A stretch of DNA of 64,000 nt from Sepiola atlantica (lineage: Eukaryota; Mollusca; Cephalopoda; Sepiida; Sepiolidae): assembly GCA_963556195.1 (NCBI GenBank), contig OY744522.1:35114483-35178482 (forward strand). Direction: 5' to 3'. A program made the position numbers and the translations under genes. The notes below the pieces were generated by a model. The model was not told the origin of the DNA. It saw only the letters and a list, made by a program, of their open reading frames with translations, and searched no databases. This document shows, piece by piece, positions 13,201-25,200 of this stretch (positions within the stretch are counted from its first letter, which is position 1; each line of letters begins with the position of its first letter).

Positions 13201-16200
13201 GTTCATTTTTCCTTCTCTTATTAAAAAAAATGCGACGCATGCAAACCAACTTAATTTGAATAAATCTCTCTCTCGACGCCGCGGCCCGGATCTTCAAGTA
13301 AAAACCTTATTTGACTTTCTGATGCCTTTCTCCTCCCACTCCTCTTTCTTTTTTGTCGTCAGCGAGCGTTTTCAGGTTCGCCCCACACACACAGCATACC
13401 AGACGCTGCCTCTTTGAACGGCGCCGACAAGTGTCTGCATTTACGTCCGTTGGCCGCTCTCCATTACATTCAACAAACCAAAAGTTCCTAAAGAGATTAA
13501 AATTGAATAGAGCAACCTTTTGAGGTACTGTAAATGTCAAAAATACAAATACCACAAAGGAAGTTGCAGAGGACAATCAACATGTGCAAAGTGTTGCGAA
13601 AGGAAACCCTTGACCACATCGAGGAAAATTACACAAATTACACAAATCAAACAAAGTGTTCAAACTACTGTGATCCTATGGATTGTCCCCTCCCGAGCCA
13701 AGACTCCAGACAATGTTAGGAAATGATTTACCAAACCACGCAAAGGATATAATTTTGAATTTTGATATCAAGTCTTTGATTATAAAAGTGAAAAAATAGA
13801 AAGGAAGCCTCCACTTTCTTCTCTGATTTTCTTCCCACTTGCAGCCTATGGGAGGTGAACAAATCTCTGAATTCCCTGGAAGAGTCAAAGAAAACTTATA
13901 CTAAGTACATACTTAGTCCATTTAAAAAAAATCTCTACCACTTTTATGTATACATAAAAAACCTGCTTTGAATATAAGTATGTGTTGTCTACTTCACCCC
14001 CATTCACCTAGTTACTGTATTCTTTGTTAGAGTGGCAAACTTCGAGCCCTGAATTGTTGAAGGTTACTTTTCAATACTCCCTATTTTACACCACATATCG
14101 CTTTAAAATGTCATTTGAAAATACTTTGATATTTTCTTAGCAGTATTTTATGAAGTTTGTACTTAAATAACTAAAAAGTGGTTGGAGTATTTTATCTAAA
14201 AATTTTCGCTATAATTCATAAAAAAATATTAAAAGAGGATACTCAATGTATATATACCCAGCGGGGGCGTAGAAATACCTGGTATAGAACCCAAACGCAG
14301 GATTATCCTTCATTGAAATGGACCTGTAGATCTTGTCAGATCATCCATCTAGGAGAAGGAAAACTGTGATGTAAAACTTGTGCCAAGACTTCCGAAACCT
14401 TGTCATCAAATCACTAGGGGAGGAAGGCCTCCTTAGACATGGATAGTCAACCTTCCTAGAGCTGAACACTCGAACAAATTATCTGGTTTGCAAACCTTAA
14501 AATTGCTTAAGGAGTAGATAGGCTCTGCTATCGCCTGGCTTTTACACTCCTTCTTTGTCTTTTAGCCAGGTGCAGAGGTATCACTACAGGGACTTCCCAG
14601 AGGCACCGGTGCTTGGCCTTGTTTCCTGGTTAGGACAATGAATGCCGCCCCACCATCTCTCTTTCTCTCTAACTGGACAAATTGAGGCTGCTTGCTTGCC
14701 ACTTATTTTCACACGACTAGACTGGGCCGCTCTTGTCTGACAGGTTGAGGATACAGGTTTGACAGCTTGTCTGGATGCTGTTTCCGACTGGTAGTACAGG
14801 AGCACTAATTCTTAGGTAGCACTAAGAGCGGCTGCTCTATCAACAGTTGTATAATATCGGGATAACTGTAGTGTCATATCACGCATGGAAAAATGATCCT
14901 GAACTTATCTCCGGTGAGCTTTCCCGAAGACTCGGTTAATAGTCTACTTGTGTGAGGCATCAAACAAACACCTACTTTGCCCAAACCCATTCTACGCTAA
15001 AACTGAAACTATTAAATGAAATGACATCCCAAACAAAAAATAAGTTCGAACCAGACACTCACCTAAACACAATCAATTCGCCTCTTCTCTTGATGCTTAC
15101 ATTCACAAATATCTTAGGGCTTAGAACTAATCTAGACAATGTAGAATCATTTCTCCTAGTAAACTCCCCGGATATCCTAGCACTAAGTGAAACTAACCTA
15201 CACTCCTCAATCCCCTCCAATTTGGATACCTCCCACTCTGCTGTAAGAATCCAGACAGGCATATGCACAGATTTGGAGTCTATATTTGTAACACCCCCTG
15301 ATTAGAAAGCATAATCTAGAATCAGATGATCAGACCTTCATGTGTGTAAGACTAACCTTTCAACACAACGTTAGTTACTTATATTTTCTCTACCATTCTC
15401 CTTCGACCCAGGACTCTACCCTGCTCAACGATGTCTGATAGTATAGATGCAGCACTCTCTTTAGATACTAGCATCCAAATACATGTATTTGGTGATTTTA
15501 ATGTCCACCACAGTAATTGGCTCAGTTTCTTGAGGTATACAGATGCAGCTGGTACCAGCACGTATAGTTTCTCTATATCTCATTTCCCAGCCGGCCTCCC
15601 AGATCGTGACGATCAGCAAGCCTTACTTCTTGATCTATTCTTTACTACACTGTCCATTTGTTGACGAATGCCCATAGCCCACTCGGGAACACTGATCACC
15701 TTAACCTTTGATCCAAAGCTGAAGAGCTATTGCTGAAAATGACGAGATACTTCAAAAAGGCTGGTTGGGAATCGATCAGAGATCACATCAGAGATGCCCT
15801 ATGAAAAAAGCAGGAAGCGTTCTGCCGATTCAGCCGCCATAAGTCAGATACAAATAGGCAAACATTTATAGAAGCTAGAAAATAATGATATTCTCCCTAT
15901 ATATGACTTTTTTGGTATAAACATATATGAATCTCGTGGATCTTGGTAAATAAGGCACCCAAATCTTTGCTGGCAGCCAAAATGCCTATATCTCTTGAAC
16001 AGTCTTTGTTTATGTTCAAATATGAAATTAAAAAAGCATCTTTTTTATTCCAACACAGATATTTATCGACTCAGCTGGCTACAGTCAACCCATTTTTGTA
16101 ATTCAAGGCAGTTGCTTAGCTATTGATCTTGTCCTGGAGACCAACTACATTCCATTTGGCGCGGTTGTACGTCAGAGTCACAGCACACGGAAATTGGTGC

Positions 16201-19200
16201 TTAATAACATTGGAGACATCAATGCAAGGTAAGTTTAGGGAAATGAAAATTATTTTAATATTCCAGATGGGGCGTAGAAGAGAGAAGAAGAATACCCGTG
16301 TTCTAATGACCACTGAAGTGTAACAATAGTAAGTAATTTAATTTATTTGAAAGAAAAGTAAGTAATTTAATTAATTTGAAAGAAAAGTAATTTGATTAAT
16401 TTGAAAGGAAAGTAAGTAATTACATTAATTTGAAAGAAAAGTGATTAAATTAATTTGAAAGAAATGTAATTAATTTAATTAATTTGAAAGAAAAGTAATT
16501 TGATTAATTTGAAAGAAAAGTAATTAAATTAATTTGAAAGAAAAGTGATTTAATCAATTTGAAAGAAAGTAAGTAATTTAAGTAATTTGAAAGAAAAGTA
16601 ATTTGATAAATTTGAAAAAAAAAGTAAGTAATTACATTAATTTGAAAGAAAAGTAATTTAATTAATTTGAAAAAAAAATTAAGTAATTTAATTAATTTGA
16701 AAGAAAAGTAAGTAATTTAATTAATTTAAAGAAAAGTAATTTAATTAATTTGAAAGAAAACTAATTTAATTAATTTGAAAAAAAAGTAAGTAATTTGATT
16801 AATTTGAAAGAAAGGTAATTTGATTAATTTGAAAGAAAAGTAAGTAATTAAATTAATTTGAAAGAAAAGTGATTTAATCAATTTGAAGGAAAAGTAAGTA
16901 ATTTAAGTAATTTGAAAGAAAAGTAATTTGATTAATTTGAAAGAAAAGTTAGTAATTACATTAATTTGGTAGTTTTGGTAGTTTTGTTTTACGGCATATC
17001 AACCCTTTTTGGGTTATTTAATGCCGAATCTGGTCATTATAGTAAAAGTTTTTATGCTTCAAGTTCTTTATATCTTCAAATGTTTAATCATGGTTTTTGG
17101 TTTGGTTGTTTTGTTTTATGGCATATCAACTCTTTTTGGGTTATTTAATGCCGAATCTGGTCATTTTGGTGAAAGTTTTTATGCTTCAAGTTCTTTATAT
17201 CTTCAAATGTTTAATCATGGTTTTTGGTTTAGTAGTTTTGTTTTACGGCATATCAACCCTTTTTGGGTTATTTAATGCCGAATCTGGTCATTATAGTGAA
17301 AGTTTTTATGCTTCAAGTTCTTTATATCTTCAAATGTTTAATCATGGTTTTTGGTTTGGTAGTTTTGTTTTACGGCATATCAACCCTTTTTGGGTTATTT
17401 AATGCCGAATCTGGTCATTATAGTGAAAGTTTTTATGCTTCAAGTTCTTTATATCTTCAAATGTTTAATCAGGGTTTTTGGTTTGGTAGTTTTGTTTTAC
17501 GGCATATCAACCCTTTTTGGGTTATTTAATGCCGAATCTGGTCTTGTTTTCTTCTCTTTTTTGTTTCCCTCCCCTTTTAATATCTGTTTCTATTTAACCC
17601 ATAGTTGGGACCCTAACAGGTACTACCACTCCGGGTCAGGGTGGACCTGGGAGCAATGGTAATTAAGAGGAGGCTCCACATTCCCCAAAGTCCGTAAGCC
17701 GGATCTCACCATCGGATGTAGTTTAAGGTCATATCCAGGACCGGGAGTAGGGTAGGAAAAATAAAAATAAAAAAGGGGAGGGAGAAAGGGAGAGGGGCTG
17801 TTGTTTTTGTTTTTGGTTTTGTAGAACATAATTAAGTTTTACAAAAAAAAAAAAAAAAAAAACGTCAATGTAGGTGAATTTCGTCTCAGGGAGCCACAGG
17901 GCAGCCTGATCTGGTATCACCAGACATTAATTTGAAAGAAAAGTGATTTGATTAATTTGAAAGAAAAGTAAGTAATTACATTAATTTGAAAGAAAAGTGA
18001 TTTAATTAATTTGAAAGAAAAGTAATTTAATTAATTTGAAAGAAAAGTAATTTGATTAATTTGAAAGAAAACTAATTTGATTAATTTGAAAGAAAAGTAA
18101 GTAATTTGATTAATTTGAAAGAAAAGTAATTTAATTAATTTGAAAGAAAGGTAATTTAATTAATTTGACAGAAAGGTAATTTAATTAATTTGAAGGAAAA
18201 GTAATTTGATTAATTTGAAAGAAAAGTAATTAAATTAATTTGAAAGAAAAGTGATTTAATCAATTTGAAAGAAAAGTAAGTAATTTAAGTAATTTGAAAG
18301 AAAAGTAATTTGATAAATTTGAAAGATAAGTAAGTAATTACATAAATTTGAAAGAAAAGTAATTTAATTAATTTGAAAGAAAAGTAATTTAATTAATTTG
18401 ACAGAAAGGTAATTTAATTAATTTGAAATAAAGGTAATTTAATTAATTTGAAAGAAAAGTAATTTAATTAATTTGAAAGAAAGGTAATTTAATTAATTTT
18501 AAAGAAAGGTAAGTAATTTAATTAATTTGAAAGAAAAACTGATACTTTGTTAAATGAGAAATGATGCTGATAGATTATAGTTTTTAGTTAAAAACAGAAA
18601 ACAATATGTATTTTCGATTTAATCAACATGAAGAATTTGAATGCAAAACGCAATAAACACTATTTTCTAAATTATTAAGTTACCCTTACCAAAAGTTTGG
18701 CATTCTATCCCCTCTACCCCGTCCAAATCATTGTTTACATGATATGATATCTGCTTAATTTTCAGTTTGACTTAACTTTCAATTAAAGTTAGCTTTTTAA
18801 GTCAAATTCTTAATTTGAAATTAAATTTATTGTTTTGCATTCAAATTCTTTACATATAAACAGTTTAGAAAAAAGATATCGAAATCAGTGATGGCGATCA
18901 AGAAACATATGCCCCCTCCCAATCTATGATATGGCCGCAAGATATTGCCAACTTTGCTTGGTGCAGCACACCTGTCTCAAAAACGCCAGTTGCTCTGCAA
19001 ATACACCTGGATGTAGTGAAAGGCAGGTAGTAACAGATGTTGTAGCTGTAACAGTGCAGGCCTTTCATGCACAGAAACGAGAAGGAGAAGGAGTCACCTG
19101 TTATAGTTATTTCATCCAGAAGATGATTAGAAGACAAATTATTAAAGGCTCATTATCTTTATAGAGCTTGTTGGAATGTGTAGCAGATGTCACTGATTCT

Positions 19201-22200
19201 GCCCTCGAGTTTTTTGAACACTCATACATTAAGCCTTCCTAGCCTGACATTTTATCTCTTAGTTCATCTTATATTTGAACTTATATTCAAAGAATAACCA
19301 GAGAAATGAATTCCTCATCCTCTGCAACCCCTAAAAATGATATTACACATCCTACTGTCATCGATATCAAAAGTAGCCCAAATTGGCTGATACTTCATAT
19401 GATGGCAGCTGCCATTTTGAATTTTACAAAATGCTAAATATTGCCTGAATAGCAACCTAACTAATTTGGCTTGATTTCTTATATAGAACATGAAGAGAGT
19501 TTTTCAGTCGTTAAATGTTACAGGATCTCATTAAGTATAGGCATAAAGATCTAAAACCAACTTTGAGTGCGAAGTTCAATCATTTTCATTTTCTTCATAC
19601 AGTATTATAGTAATTTCTCTATCATGGAGTAGATATGTGGGGTGGACGGTAAGGTCACTAGGTTTAAGCGTGTGTGACTTTTGGGATACTGAAACGGAAA
19701 AGTTTTCTGACAACAACGCCCTCAAAATGGTTATGAATTTGAAGGGAATCATGAAAGAGAACAGCCATAGAAATCTCCATCACTCTATTATCAATAATGT
19801 CTGACATTTGTTTGATTTCGGAAACTCATTAGGACAAAAGTATTTTTATGTATTTTAGTTTTTCTAAATCGTTGTGTTCTTTTTATATTCATTAAAATGT
19901 GTGAGAAATGCTTCAATCTACATAGCTGAACTCAAGGGCTCAATGAAGTAAAATACATGATTTTCTTAGACTTGTCTGGCCTGACAGTAATTGAAAGAGG
20001 AAACTGAAACCATCCTTACACACATGTAATACTGAAAAGGTGCTAGTGTCTAGTGAGTACTGGAAGAGTGGTAGTCCTGGTCTGGCTTACCAACCATTAG
20101 CAGCATTAGAGGAAATCAAACGGCTGATCCACTTGCAACAGAAGTAACTAAAATGACAATAATAACTCTTAAACTTCCACATACAAACTACAAAACTAAG
20201 ATCATACAATTCATGAAGAGAAAATAGCAAGCAAATTATACATACATCAACCAACAGTTGGAAGAGAAAACATGAAATTGCTATTTGACTATAGACAAGA
20301 CAGAGTAGAGTCAGAATCGGGCATGCATATCTAACAAACACATACTTGCTCAAACCTGCAGCTCGGTGCGATCACCTACTCATAGTTAAGCATATTTTAA
20401 TTGATCGTAAAATATATAGAAAACATATCAAACCTCACAGTGCTGTTTGAAAATATGCCCACTTCTTAAATAATAGACTAGCTAAAAAAATAAATCACTT
20501 CCAGCTCCTATAGATACAATTAAATAACTTTCCAGAACTTATCAAATGACTATTTGATAAATACACCGTATGACACAAAATAACCTAATCATGTTCTTTT
20601 TTATAATCATTCAAAATTGAGATTGTTAGGCTCCACAAACATTTTTCTTCTAGATAGTCTTGGAAAGAGCTGCTGGAGTAGATGATCAGATACTGCTGCT
20701 AGTTATAGATAAGAACAGAGAGATTATGATGATAGTATTGGAACTGTTGGGATCGAGGGTCGTGTTCCCCCGACTATTAGCATGCAAAGACAGAGCAATA
20801 ATTAACAAACAAAAGGAGGTAGTTCAAATAAGGTTTATTGAACGTGTGTGTAATGTGGAATGATGAGGTGTGTGGTGTGTGTATGTGTGTCGATAAGAAA
20901 CAGTTCTTGAAATGCGTATGTGTAGAAGTGAGTCGTGGGAAAAGTCTTTGAAAGATGTACACAAAGAAAATGAGTTGAGAACTCTTACCGCTGTTTGACC
21001 ACGTGTTGACGGAAGAAACGTGTGTTGGTTGTTACTTTGCCGAGGCCAGTTGAAGAGAAAAGAGTTAGACGAAGCGCTGGTGTTGGCGTCGTTCTACCGA
21101 GGCCAATTGAAGAGAAGAGAGTGAGACGAAGCGCTGGTGTCAGCGTCATTCTGCAGAGGCCAATTGAGTAGGAAAGAGTGAGATGGAGCGCTAGTGTCAG
21201 CGTCGTTCTGCCGAGGCCAGTTGAATAGCGAAGAGAGGGTGATTTTCCGTTTTGCACCGGTTTTTATAATCCGAAGGGCAGATAACTCTGGTGTCGCTTT
21301 TCAGCGCCACCTGTCGGTGAAAAAGCGACACCTAACGGCCAACCGCTGTAGTTATGTTTGAAAGGAGGAGGTGACTGCTACAGAGCATATGATGACAGTA
21401 CATGTTGATGATGATGATTCATGCAGTGGTGTTTTATATGTAGCAACGGTCTTGGTTCTAAGAACAGAGCTGCTGTAGATGCTGTCATGGTGATAATAAC
21501 GGCAGAGGATGGCTTCTTCTTCTTTCATGTGAATCAAATGATTCTGGTGTTGGCATTAGTTTCCCTGATGTTTTTCTAGTTAGAAATCTTTCTGAAAAGA
21601 CATCGGATACTTACGGGAAGGACCACGAGAAGGTTGCCAACATCCCTAAATGAAAGTGATACTGTGGAACCGACTGGATTCGAACTTGGAACACCCAGGT
21701 CTTCAGTCCATGTTGTTATTCACTTAACGACCGTCACCTCCCAGAGGATGGCTGATGCTAGTTGTAGAAGGAACGGAGACACCGTAAAAGAAGAAGATGA
21801 TGATGATGATGATGGTGGCAGCAGGAGGGAGCTGCCGTAGATGCTGTGATGATGATAGTATGCAGGCAAGAACTGCTGCTAAGTGTAGAAAGAACAAAGC
21901 CACCATAGATGACATGATGATGATGGTGGTGGTGGTGATGATGATGATGATTATCGTAGATTGCTGGAGAGCGGCTACTTCTGACTGTTCGCTGTTGCTA
22001 ATTGTAGTTGTCGCAAATCACCGGAGGATGAATACTTCATCATTGTCATGGCGGAGTGTCACCTGGATCGGCATCTCATCAGAAGATGACATTAGAGCGA
22101 ATCCCAAAGTGGGAAAATGCACACTTTTTATACAGCTTGACCGACTGCTGTTGATAACGTTACCTTGATGACACCTCATTGGTCAGTGCAACGGAAGATG

Positions 22201-25200
22201 TGTTTATCTCTGCCACATGTGCCGAAGCTATGGAAAGATTAACATGCAGTTTTGTTACAACATCTGTAAGTGGGGCATAACTCTAGATAGTTCTGTTCTT
22301 TTTTTTATAACCATTCAAAATATGGGAGATATTTATGCCCTAGCCTGTATAAAGTTTGTCTTCTCATATTTTATACTTTTTTTTCCCTTTTTATTTTTTT
22401 AGAGTCCGCTGGGATATTGATAAATTCAAGCCAGACTTTTTGATTACTCCTGTTGAGAGCCATGTCATTGCCGGCAAACAAATAGTGTTTGATGTGACAT
22501 TCATGCCGCCTAAAGTTTTGCCTGATATTCGCTATGAGGTAAAATTATATTGTTTTTAAAATTGTTAGTGTGCTAGTTCCATCCAAATTAACAGTGTACA
22601 TTTTGCTCTGTTTTTGTTTTTTGTTGTGTTTTGCTCTTGTGTTTTTTTCATACCATGCAGATGTGTATTTTCGAATTACTAACATTAAATTTAACAATTA
22701 AAATCAAGAAGCAATAAAAAAGTTGCTATGGTTATTCAAAATTACTTTAACTTATTGAAATATAAATATTTATCAATATAAAACATGTTAAAAGAATTTT
22801 TTATTAGACTGCCGCTAAATGTAAAAGGAACTGCCGCTATACTGTCCAGATTTAATCTTCATCAGAACTAAGCCTGTCTTTAAGACTCACATTACACATC
22901 CATCGTATAATCGCAAAGCAAGCAACATTTCTATAAAATTAAACTATCATAAAAAATCCTTGCATTTCATCGGATTTAAACATTTCAAAACATTGAATTA
23001 TAATGAAGAATGCAACTGTGGAATTTTCACAAACTCCACTAGTTATTATTATTTAGAAACACAGTAAATTTTCTTCACATATTTGTTCCTCCTCCTTCTC
23101 CTCCTCCTCTTCATCATCATCATCAGTGGCAGCAGTAGTAGTAGTAGGAGGAGGAGGAGTAACTGATTGGCATGAAAAGAGGTCTAGAATTGGGTGAATC
23201 TGGTATGATAAGAATTGGGTGAATTTGGTATGATAAGAATTGGGTGAATCTGGTATGATAAGAATTGTGTGAATCTGGTATGATAAGAATTGTGTGAATC
23301 TGGTGTGCTAAGAATTGGGTGAATCTGGTGTGCTAAGAATTGGGTGAATTTGGTATGATAAGAATTGGGTGAATCTGGTGTGCTAAGAATTGGGTGAATC
23401 TGGTGTGCTAAGAATTGGGTGAATCTGGTATGATAAGAATTGGGTGAATCTGGTATGATAAGAATTGGGTGAATCTGGTGTGATAAGAATTGGGTGAATC
23501 TGGTGTGCTAAGAATTGGGTGAATTTGGTATGATAAGAATTGGGTGAATCTGGTATGATAAGAATTGGGTGAATCTGGTATGATAAGAATTGGGTGACTC
23601 TGGTATGATAAGAATTGGGTGAATCTGGTATGATAAGAATTGGGTGAATCTGGTATGATAAGAATTGGGTGAATCTGGTATGATAAGAATTGGGTGAATC
23701 TGGTATGATAAGAATTGGGTGAATCTTGTGTGATAAGAATTGGGTGAATCTGGTGTGCTAAGAATTGGGTGAATCTGGTATGATAAGAATTGGGTGAATC
23801 TGGTATGATAAGAATTGGGTGAATCTGGTATGATAAGAATTGGGTGAATCTGGTATGAAAAGAATTGGGTGAATCTGGTATGATAAGAATTGGGTGAATC
23901 TGGTATGATAAGAATTGGGTGAATCTGGTATGATAAAAATTGGGTGAATCTGGTATGATAAGAATTGGGTGAATCTGGTATGATAAAAATTGGGTGAATC
24001 TGGTATGATAAAAATTGGGTGAATCTGGTAATGATAAGAATTGGGTGAATCTGGTATGATAAGAATTGGGTGAATCTGGTATGATAAAAATTGGGTGACT
24101 CTGGTATGATAAGAATTGGGTGAATCTGGTATGATAAAAATTGGGTGAATCTGGTATGATAAGAATTAGGTTAATCTGGTATGATAAGAATTGGGTGAAT
24201 CTGGTATGATAAGAATTGGGTGAATCTGGTATGATAAGAATTGGGTGACTCTGGTATGATAAGAATTCGGTGAATCTGGTATGATAAGAATTGGGTGAAT
24301 CTGGTATGATAAGAATTGGGTTAATCTGGTATGATAAGAATTGGGTGAATCTGGTATGATAAGAATTGGGTGAATCTGGTATGATAAGAATTGGGTGAAT
24401 CTGGTATGATAAAAATTGGGTGAATCTGGTATGATAAGAATTGGGTGAATCTGGTATGATAAAAATTGGGTGAATCTGGTATGATAAAAATTGGGTGAAT
24501 CTGGTAATGATAAGAATTGGGTGAATCTGGTATGATAAGAATTGGGTGAATCTGGTATGATAAAAATTGGGTGACTCTGGTATGATAAGAATTGGGTGAA
24601 TCTGGTATGATAAAAATTGGGTGAATCTGGTATGATAAGAATTAGGTTAATCTGGTATGATAAGAATTGGGTGAATCTGGTATGATAAGAATTGGGTGAA
24701 TCTGGTATGATAAGAATTGGGTGACTCTGGTATGATAAGAATTCGGTGAATCTGGTATGATAAGAATTGGGTGAATCTGGTATGATAAGAATTGGGTTAA
24801 TCTGGTATGATAAGAATTGGGTGAATCTGGTATGATAAGAATTGGGTGAATCTGGTAATGATAAGAACTCTAAAAAGAAAGGATACTGCTGACGATTAGT
24901 ACCATTCCCAGCAAAATTATTTCTGAAAAGACATTTGTAAATGTGATGATTTGCTACAAAAACCCAGTAGTCAGACCATTTTATTTCAAACTGAAGCTTA
25001 TAAAGAAACTAGACGAATACCTGTCCCATGACAGGTAAAATGAATTCCATGAACAATTTTGCACCACATTAATGTCTTCTTACAGAGAGCAAAATAATAA
25101 CGATACTAAACCTTATGTCTAGAATCCTTATTCCAATTTTGGTCAAAATCCATTACATGGTTTTGATTCTAGAAAATGTCTGAAATGTCTTAAGAAGAAA

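Noticed and set aside
16966..17662. Series of overlapping open frames with hydrophobic, membrane-like translation
   Set aside because: They are the same 127-bp unit read in successive frames; a period not divisible by three cannot encode one repeated protein.
21797..22168. 123-codon frame with poly-Met and acidic runs
   Set aside because: Produced by (GAT)n and (GTG)n microsatellites; no domain and no conservation signal.
23182..24868. Long regular array that could suggest a CRISPR
   Set aside because: Units are contiguous 25-bp repeats without unique spacers, in an intron of a eukaryotic gene; it is a minisatellite.
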